Below are positions 32,132 through 37,909 of a DNA stretch of 37,909 nt, piece after piece. A model generated the notes under the pieces. That model was not told the origin of the DNA and did not search any database. It worked only from the letters and a program-made list of their open reading frames with translations. This DNA is from Cocleimonas sp. (GTDB taxonomy: Bacteria > Pseudomonadota > Gammaproteobacteria > Thiotrichales > Thiotrichaceae): positions 1 to 37,909 of the forward strand of contig JAKIUW010000032.1 of NCBI GenBank assembly GCA_021647365.1. The letters run 5' to 3'. Every line of letters starts with the position of its first letter. The stretch's first letter is position 1. A program made the position numbers and the translations under genes.

Positions 32132-32905
32132 TTATTTTAGACTAGGTACTGGTCGCTTAGGGTAAGGTAAATACCTAAGTGCTGTTTGTAACGACCAGTC
32201 TGTAAGATTGTGACCATTCCTATTAATATCTTTTTCAAATATTGTAAAACCAACATAATCAACAGCAGATCCAACATAATTTCGTCTTGATGATTTAGGA
32301 AGTGCAATAAATTTAGTTATATTCTCCCACTTAGGGTCAAGATCAAAGTCAAGCCCAATTCGAGCACATAGCTCAATCATAGAAATTTTTCCACGATACT
32401 CTGGTAATTTATACCCATACTTATCCCCCTTGCTCATAGCCCGCCGTAACCAGCGATAACGTACAGGCTTAGGAACATCACGCCAAAAACCAGGAAACTC
32501 TTTTCCCAAAGATTCCTCCATTTCTTTAAGAAACTGTTTGTGCTCTACTTCATCAAAAAAAGCTTTATCTTTAGTGCTAATTACATAAGGATCCATAGAA
32601 TTTTCCTCGTATTTCTTACTCCAATCTTTGACTACTTTTTTATACCGCGCAGTTACTTCTGGCGTAAGTTCAAAAAAGTCTATCGCATTTTCTTCATTTT
32701 GCTTTTCATTCTGCCAACCTTTATCTTGGCTTTCAGGCAAACATTTAAATAACACCTCAGCACAAGGGCGACCTTTAGCAAACTTAGCCTTATCCACATA
32801 ATAAACAGGTTTACGATAATCCGCAGGCTTAGCCACCACCTTATCACCACAAGCATTGAGTAGTGGCGCAATTAAGATTATTAATAACAGCATTATATAT
32901 TTCAT
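32132..32905 (-). CDS. Lipoprotein, candidate immunity protein for the Tle-like effector
   Basis: Predicted lipoprotein of 257 aa: signal with lipobox LLNAC (Cys19), then GDKVVAKPADYRKPVYYVDK. The rest is hydrophilic and mixed alpha/beta with many Lys and Trp; no named domain recognised. It ends 14 bases before the effector start on the same strand. Immunity proteins to periplasm-acting Tle lipases are often lipoproteins coded beside the effector, so that role is likely but inferred. A truncated second copy of its N-terminus lies at 33963-34157. Confidence 0.7.
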   Translation of the reverse strand: MKYIMLLLIILIAPLLNACGDKVVAKPADYRKPVYYVDKAKFAKGRPCAEVLFKCLPESQDKGWQNEKQNEENAIDFFELTPEVTARYKKVVKDWSKKYEENSMDPYVISTKDKAFFDEVEHKQFLKEMEESLGKEFPGFWRDVPKPVRYRWLRRAMSKGDKYGYKLPEYRGKISMIELCARIGLDFDLDPKWENITKFIALPKSSRRNYVGSAVDYVGFTIFEKDINRNGHNLTDWSLQTALRYLPYPKRPVPSLK

Positions 32906-32932
32906 ATATTTGTACTCTATAATATTAGAGTT

Positions 32933-33859
32933 CTATTTTAAGCGACCTTGAGTGTAATAATTGTTTTTATCCTTTGCTAAGCCAGCTCCTAAGTATTCAA
33001 ATGTTTCCAGATCAGGTTGCATCTCAAGTTTCTTAAAATTATCCATCCCCCCCCAATGGTAGTAAATTTTATTTTTATCCTTAAAATAGCACCCCATATT
33101 AGAACACCCAATTAATTTAAAAGACTCTATATCAATCGAACCAGTTATTATTTTATAACTACTTGGGAATTTGTATACATAAATTCCATTTTTATCTTTA
33201 AGTAATCTCGATTGAAAAGCTTTTATCGTTCTATAGTCAAAATCTATGTCAATAGTTCTTCCATATATATATAGATGCTTTTTGTCTACAAAGGCATTTA
33301 TAGCGTAATGATTTCCGATTGCTTTAAAGTCGTTTGGATTTACATTTTTAAGTTCTATATTATCATTTCTGTAAATAATCTTACCTATGCTACTTAGAAT
33401 ATGATCTAATTTTAACAAATCATTGAAACGTGAATCGTCAGGATTTACAGGGTAAATTGAGCCTTTATTCAACAAATAAAAGTCATCATCTATCTTTATA
33501 ATTCCATTATGTTTATCGTAAATAGAGAGTGACTTCCCCATAATATGAATAATTTTAGTTACAATTATTTCTTTTAGCTCGCAAGAACGACCACTACAAG
33601 ACCCCATTATCTTTTTTTGAGAGTATATTCCGCTATTATCTTTATAGTAGTATTCATCCCTTAAACTGAGAAGATCAAATCCTTTGGGGCTAATTCCTTT
33701 TAACAAAAAATCTCCTTCATCTGAATATTCAAGGTAAACTTTTTTATTTCTTTCGAAGTACCCTTCATAATTTGCCTCTTTACTACTTAACTCAACTTTG
33801 TTACAACCAACTAACGCAAAGCTTAATATAAGTAATAAAATTTGAAATAGTCTATTCAT
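32933..33859 (-). CDS. DKNYY-type repeat lipoprotein
   Basis: Predicted lipoprotein of 308 aa, lipobox ALVGC (Cys19). The body is a series of beta-type repeats with D-K-(N/K)-x-(I/Y)-Y motifs (RDEYYYKDNSGIYSQKK, LLKDKNGIYVYK, FKDKNKIYYHWG, LAKDKNNYYTQGR), as in the DKNYY family. The region is much richer in A and T than vgrG. Sitting between two copies of a lipoprotein gene and upstream of the effector, it may be another immunity protein. Function is unproven. Confidence 0.75.
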   Translation of the reverse strand: MNRLFQILLLILSFALVGCNKVELSSKEANYEGYFERNKKVYLEYSDEGDFLLKGISPKGFDLLSLRDEYYYKDNSGIYSQKKIMGSCSGRSCELKEIIVTKIIHIMGKSLSIYDKHNGIIKIDDDFYLLNKGSIYPVNPDDSRFNDLLKLDHILSSIGKIIYRNDNIELKNVNPNDFKAIGNHYAINAFVDKKHLYIYGRTIDIDFDYRTIKAFQSRLLKDKNGIYVYKFPSSYKIITGSIDIESFKLIGCSNMGCYFKDKNKIYYHWGGMDNFKKLEMQPDLETFEYLGAGLAKDKNNYYTQGRLK

Positions 33860-33962
33860 AAATATTTAAACCTACTCAAAAAATGGTATCAGTGGTAACT
33901 TATTTACTAGTAATTTTATCATATTTGCTTTCATCCCCCTTAGCCTCACTATGCCTCTACTC

Positions 33963-34157
33963 TTACCAATCTTTATCTTGGCTTTTAAGTAAGCATTTAA
34001 ACAGTACCTCCGCACAGGGACGACCTTTAGCAAACTTAGCCTTATCGACATAATAAACAGGCTTACGATAATCCGCAGACTTAGCTGCTACCTTATCACC
34101 ACAGGCATTGAGCAATGGCGCTAACAAAACAATCAATAACAATATTCTACGTTTCAT
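33963..34157 (-). pseudogene. Truncated duplicate of the 32132-32905 lipoprotein
   Basis: 64 codons, nearly identical over most of their length to residues 1-65 of the full lipoprotein (LLNACGDKV, ADYRKPVYYVDKAKFAKGRP, CAEVLFKCL, SQDK), then TAA after KDW. Signal and lipobox are intact, so a short lipopeptide could still be exported. It marks a past duplication of the candidate immunity gene. Confidence 0.85.
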
Positions 34158-34184
34158 ATTTTGTGTACTCTAATAGTGATGTAG

Positions 34185-34240
34185 AGCACCCCCCCAACTT
34201 TTACATGATCATTCAAAAGTGGGGGGGTGTGCTTTTTTTT
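34185..34240. repeat. Imperfect inverted pair of the C7 element
   Basis: Left arm AGCA, a run of seven C (34189-34195 after CA), AACTTTTACATGAT; right arm ATTCAAAAGT, seven G, TGTGCT followed by eight T. There are mismatches in both arms relative to the perfect pair at 22762. With the T-run it could terminate plus-strand transcripts, though all genes nearby are on the minus strand. Confidence 0.85.
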
Positions 34241-34254
34241 CTTTATTATATCAA

Positions 34255-34593
34255 TCATGAATTTATTACTACCAGTGCTATTATGATGAAAACCCATGGC
34301 ATAGTAACCAATATACGCAAAAACCATAAGTAGCCTTTTGAAGCTCCATTTTCATTCTGAAGTGCATTTTTAATAAGATAAGATGCGAAAAAATAGTAAG
34401 GCAATATTATCACTAAAGGTGATGCTATTATTAGCAGTATGTGCGCCCCATATCCTTTGCCTCCTGATAGAGAGCTTATGGTGATGATTGCTAGCACACT
34501 TAGAATAATCGCTAGCCAAATATTGAGTTTAGAAAACAATTTTAATTTTTCTAAACTCTCTTTTGTAGGGCTTGTTGTAATGTCTTTAGTCAC
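34255..34593 (-). CDS. Small three-helix membrane protein
   Basis: 112 aa, predicted inner-membrane protein with helices at about 26-45 (LNIWLAIILSVLAIITISSL), 50-72 (HILLIIASPLVIILPYYFFA) and 88-111 (LWFLRILVTMPWVFIIIALVVI). No family recognised. Its ATG lies inside the end of the DUF4123 gene (8-base overlap), so it is translationally coupled to it. Coupling to a type VI adaptor makes an immunity or module-specific role possible. Confidence 0.7.
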   Translation of the reverse strand: MTKDITTSPTKESLEKLKLFSKLNIWLAIILSVLAIITISSLSGGKGYGAHILLIIASPLVIILPYYFFASYLIKNALQNENGASKGYLWFLRILVTMPWVFIIIALVVINS

Positions 34594-35137
34594 TTTTCAT
34601 ATCCAAAGAAAGTTCTTCTATCTGTATAGATTTCCCATCATAACGATAACGATTTAACATCATTGGATCATTCTCCGCTTCACAGTAGTAATACATAATT
34701 TGTTTAAACATTAATTGAAGATGCTCAAGATTATGCTTATCAATTAGCGTTCTAAATATATCTGGGCTATAAAAACGCAGATAACCTTCTGCTCCATTTT
34801 CATCCTGCACTATAAATATTTCTCGCACTCGCTCTAAAGCTTCCTCAAACTCTAGCGGTGTACAAAAGAAAACACAGCCATTTTGACCATAGCTTTCGAG
34901 GATTGCATCAAGATGTTTGCTTTCGGATGATAGCTCTACTAGATAAGGAGCAACGGTTTCTAGCTCTTCTGCCATTTTCCCTTCAAGCAATGAGGCATAA
35001 TTAAAATCCCAAACGTCAGGGAGGTCAATCCAAAGCCTTTCGTAAACATCACCACTAAATATACCGTAGAGTTTAAAGGTGAGGTCTTCGTACTTAACAT
35101 TCTCACATTCGAGTTGTTTTTTTAGGTTTTCTATCAC
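34586..35137 (-). CDS. DUF4123 family type VI effector adaptor
   Basis: 183 aa, resembling DUF4123 (Tap/TEC) chaperones that load effectors onto VgrG. It has the typical pattern: an N-terminal YGIFSGDVYERLWIDLP, then APYLVEL, GCVFFCTPLEFEEALERVREIFIVQDENGAEGYLRFYSPDIFRTLI and YYYCEAEN. It starts 4 bases after the vgrG stop and overlaps the next gene, as expected for a vgrG-adaptor-effector operon. The intact frame contrasts with broken vgrG. Confidence 0.85.
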   Translation of the reverse strand: MIENLKKQLECENVKYEDLTFKLYGIFSGDVYERLWIDLPDVWDFNYASLLEGKMAEELETVAPYLVELSSESKHLDAILESYGQNGCVFFCTPLEFEEALERVREIFIVQDENGAEGYLRFYSPDIFRTLIDKHNLEHLQLMFKQIMYYYCEAENDPMMLNRYRYDGKSIQIEELSLDMKSD

Positions 35138-35141
35138 TTAC

Positions 35142-37287
35142 TTAGCCACCAGCCAACTCTGGGAATAAACAACTCCAACAAATTGCCTCTCCCTGATTAG
35201 CAACTGCTTTCCATGCACCTACAGCCTCTGGGCTCCCACTGGTTATCGCCAAGCTCCCTTTAATTTTCACATTGCCTTTAAGTGTAATTCCGCTACTGTC
35301 AATCGTGATTGTGCCACTTGGCCCAAGTAAGCTTATCTTCTTACTGCCGCTGGTTTGATGGACTTTAGTGCGATGGGTGATTTTTTTCCCTACTTTTAGC
35401 TCGGACTTTCCACCCACTTCGTGGCTGTGATGTCCGCCTGTGGTTTGGTATTGGTCTGCAAATACATCTAGCTTGCGATGGTTGTCAATTTTGATGATTT
35501 CATCTTTACCCATGTGGCTGATGCGGTTGCGAATGATTTTATTGTTTTGATCATTGCCAATGGTGTTTGATTGCTCATGCCCAATTGAGATGATTTCATC
35601 ATTGCCGACTGATTCGGTTCTATCATGCCCGATGGAGATAGTTTCGTCATTACCGATATTCTCGGTTCTGTCGTTGCCTACCGTCGTACTTTCATCATGT
35701 TCCACCACATTATTCTGGTCTTTTTGTGCGTGGATGTAGACTTCTTCTTGATCTTTTTCGTCTTCAAAGCGTAGCTCGTTGTAGCCTGTGCCCTTGTGCG
35801 TTTTTGACTTGATGGTCATTCTTGTTTTATTTGCAGGCAATGGGTACGGGACTTTGGTGGCGTCGTTGTAGGTTCTGCCTGTGATGATGGGTCGGTCGGG
35901 GTTGCCTTCGTAAAAGTCTACGATGACTTCTTGCCCGATGCGTGGGATTGCCATGTGCCCCCACAGTTTCCGCCTGCCCAGTTTTGGCTGACTCTAATCC
36001 AGCAAGAGCTGTTTTCGTCGCTTTTGCCGTATCTATCCCATGGGAATTGCACTTTTACGCGACCGTATTCGTCACAATAAATCTCTTCGCCTTTGGGGCC
36101 TGTTACGTGGGCGTGTTGTGTGCCTTCGACTTTGGATTTTGTTGCGGTGCTTTGTGTTCTAAACGGTGTGCGGCTTTCAATCACTTTGAAGGTGTTTTTG
36201 TACGAATAACCAGATGCGCCTTTTTTGGTGGAGCCGAAAGCATCTTGGTCTGCATCGTGGATGACTTCGGTGATTAAATATTCGATATTTTGATCGGCTC
36301 GCGGGTGCTTTGCCATTTTCATCAGCTTGCCTGCGCTAAACTCTCGGGCGGTGCTGCCACCGTTGATGAGTGCGTAGCTGGCGTGCATTTCTTCTTGGCG
36401 CATTTTGGCGTATTGCCCACCTTCGTCATGGGTGATGTATTTGCCCGGGTAGTCGTACACTTCTGCGTCGGCTTTGTCGTGATCTTTTGGGCGGTTTGAT
36501 TCGTTTTTGATATTTGAGCGCGAATTTTTAAAGTCATAATCATTCATCGCGAATGCGCCTGAGCGAACGCTGCGCTTGTGCGACCATTGATTGATAATGT
36601 CTTCGTGACGAATCGTTGTTGCATCGGGCGGATAATACGGAATGCCGTCGTAAGCAGGGATCATTTCATGGGATGAGTAGCCATCGCAGATAATGAGTTT
36701 ATGGCTTTCTTTTTCGTGTTCGAAGAAGTAGTAAATGCCTTCCTCTTCCATCAAGCGTGAGACGAAGTTGAAATCACTCTCGCGGTACTGCACGGTATAT
36801 TCACGTTTGCGGTATGAATTACTCAAGCGTAGTTCAAAGCCTGTCTGCTCATTATCTTCAAACACCGATTGAATGATTTCAACCACATCTTGTTCTTGAA
36901 AAATACGGCAATCGTTGGTGCGCTCTAAAAACCAAAGCCAGGGTGATACGGTGGCTTTGTAAGTGGCAAAACCTTCTTTGCTTTCGCCCTGTTCGAAATC
37001 AGTGATATAGCCATTGAAATAGCGCTCACCGAATCCACCGCCTTGACCTGAGATTGCGCCTGATACTGCATCAACCAAAGAAGGTGAGGTATTCAAACGA
37101 ATTGCCACGTTTTTACCCAAAAGCGCTTCAAAATCAATGTCTTCTTGAGTGCTTCGTAGCTCTAAATCAAACTGATACAAACGGCCAAGCTGTTCGGTGC
37201 CTTTGAGCGGTGAAGGAGTAAAACATCCTTCCCAAGAGGGGAAATAAATTCAAGTTCGCGATGCGTTTGAGTCGGCGCTTGTGGCAT
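35142..37287 (-). pseudogene. vgrG: VgrG spike protein, disrupted by two frameshifts
   Basis: Type VI secretion spike, about 715 aa if repaired. The ATG at 37287 opens THRELEFISPLGKDVLLLHR, then the frame is lost near 37215; KGTEQLGRLYQFDLELRS continues in the next frame. That frame carries the gp27-like part (VQYRESDFNFVSRLMEEEGI, CDEYGRVKVQFPWDR, SCWIRVSQNWAGG) until about 35955, where MAIPRIGQEVIVDFYEGNPD continues in a third frame to 35142. The C-terminal needle has repeated IGNDxTxSIGHD units and ends ICWSCLFPELAGG. Each break is repaired by adding one base. The protein as written cannot be made whole. Confidence 0.9.
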
Positions 37288-37320
37288 GATCTACCTTGCT
37301 ATTTGCTAATATTAATGGAT

Positions 37321-37346
37321 TCACACCCCCCCACTTTTACATGATG
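37321..37346 (+). repeat. Dispersed C7 element between the 37357 gene and vgrG
   Basis: TCACA, seven C, ACTTTTACATGATG, single copy. The leading TCACA matches the tandem array at 125-250 rather than the commoner GCACA. Confidence 0.85.
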
Positions 37347-37356
37347 TTCTATTCTA

Positions 37357-37764
37357 TTACTTATCAGCGCGGTATTTCTTTGCTTTTTTAATCAATGCAT
37401 TGCGTGCATCCACATTGGTATCTAGCTCCCATGAGGTGGCTTTTATATATTCCTTTTGCTCAGCCGTTAGGTCTGGGGCTTTGTCGTCTAAATAACAGCT
37501 AAATACGCCATCACAGCGTGTTTGCATATAGTCATACTGTGCTTTGGTAATTTCTATGCCTTTTATTTCTTGCCATGTACGTGATTCTTCTTCTATGAAT
37601 TTTCGGGGTTTCCATGGGGATGATACTTTGCCTTTTTCTCCTGAACCACTTTTTAAAATAGAACGCACGGTATAATACAAATGACTGTCCTCGCCTTGCA
37701 TTCGGTAACAGGTGGTATCTTTTCCATACTGATGACAGGGTTCACTTTCTAACTGATCTTTCAT
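37357..37764 (-). CDS. 5'-truncated gene of unknown function upstream of vgrG
   Basis: 135 aa from ATG 37764, but the frame stays open and protein-like upstream (QTDAEKA) to 37785, where an IS-like end supplies a stop. The original gene was probably longer. The protein is hydrophilic, with five Cys and a DGVFSCYLDDKAPDLTAEQKEYI stretch. No family recognised. It shares strand and direction with vgrG. Confidence 0.65.
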   Translation of the reverse strand: MKDQLESEPCHQYGKDTTCYRMQGEDSHLYYTVRSILKSGSGEKGKVSSPWKPRKFIEEESRTWQEIKGIEITKAQYDYMQTRCDGVFSCYLDDKAPDLTAEQKEYIKATSWELDTNVDARNALIKKAKKYRADK

Positions 37765-37783
37765 CGCCTTTTCTGCATCCGTT

Positions 37784-37909
37784 TGTCAATGAGCATCCAA
37801 AATTGACCCACATAGGCATCGAATATTGACCCACCCTTGGGTTGTTATTTTAGCGCCTTTTGTTGGCTTTGTTTAAACCGATATGAATCATTTTTAGTCT
37901 CTATAATTG
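37784..37909. mobile_element. End of an IS21-like insertion sequence (cut by window edge)
   Basis: Starts TGTCAATGAGCATCC and carries two direct repeats AAATTGACCCAC (37800-37811) and ATATTGACCCAC (37823-37834), the multiple terminal-repeat layout of IS21-family ends. Any istA would lie beyond the window. No coding sequence is visible in the 75 bases that remain. Confidence 0.55.

Noticed and set aside
35940..35970. Programmed frameshift in vgrG
   Set aside because: No slippery heptamer or downstream structure is evident, vgrG genes are not known to need one, and a second break occurs in the same gene.
35942..36277. Plus-strand frame opposite vgrG
   Set aside because: It is antisense to the conserved VgrG core and its product is not protein-like.

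Overview
The window looks like a chromosomal stretch of an AT-leaning gammaproteobacterium. The evidence is a long-form PurL of 1316 residues, a one-piece tmRNA whose tag reads ANDDNYALAA, two exported proteins with GlyGly-CTERM-type tails, and a VgrG/Tle-like type VI secretion module. The mix of proteins would fit a Thiotrichales-like marine bacterium, but that is a guess and cannot be settled from sequence reading alone.

Layout. Positions 1-250 hold the tail of a truncated gene (possibly a transposase) and a 29-bp tandem array. Positions 396-7609 are a type I restriction-modification island, hsdM-hsdS ... hsdR. Its middle is filled with six copies of an ~83-bp palindromic repeat, two broken-off hsdS 3' ends, a GIY-YIG nuclease-like gene and a higBA toxin-antitoxin pair. 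The island ends against the 3' end of ssrA (7874-8232, minus), and part of that 3' end is copied next to it in inverted orientation. Positions 8484-17662 carry a secreted lamin-tail/DUF11-like protein, purL, two His-rich lipoproteins, a DUF4198 protein and a HupE/UreJ_2-like membrane protein; the last four suggest a periplasmic metal-handling locus. Positions 17745-22642 encode a GH114-like glycosidase and a reprolysin-like metalloprotease. Both have Ig-like repeats and GlyGly-CTERM-like tails, so they are probably surface or secreted enzymes. Positions 22858-29985 hold a hydrolase lipoprotein, a universal stress protein, SelO, an FMN reductase, hipBA and a sulfotransferase.

Positions 29900-37909 are a degrading type VI secretion vgrG island, read on the minus strand. 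It runs from an IS21-like end through a truncated gene, vgrG (two frameshifts), a DUF4123 adaptor, a small membrane protein, a truncated lipoprotein copy, a DKNYY-like lipoprotein and a full lipoprotein to a Tle-like DUF2235 phospholipase effector (one frameshift). The lipoproteins and the small membrane protein are candidate immunity proteins.

The feature that ties the window together is a dispersed intergenic element: GCACA, exactly seven C, then ACTTTTACATGATG. It occurs at seven further places between genes in both orientations, twice as inverted pairs, and a C6 variant forms the tandem array at 125-250. No annotated feature type explains it, and it is the best candidate here for something undescribed.
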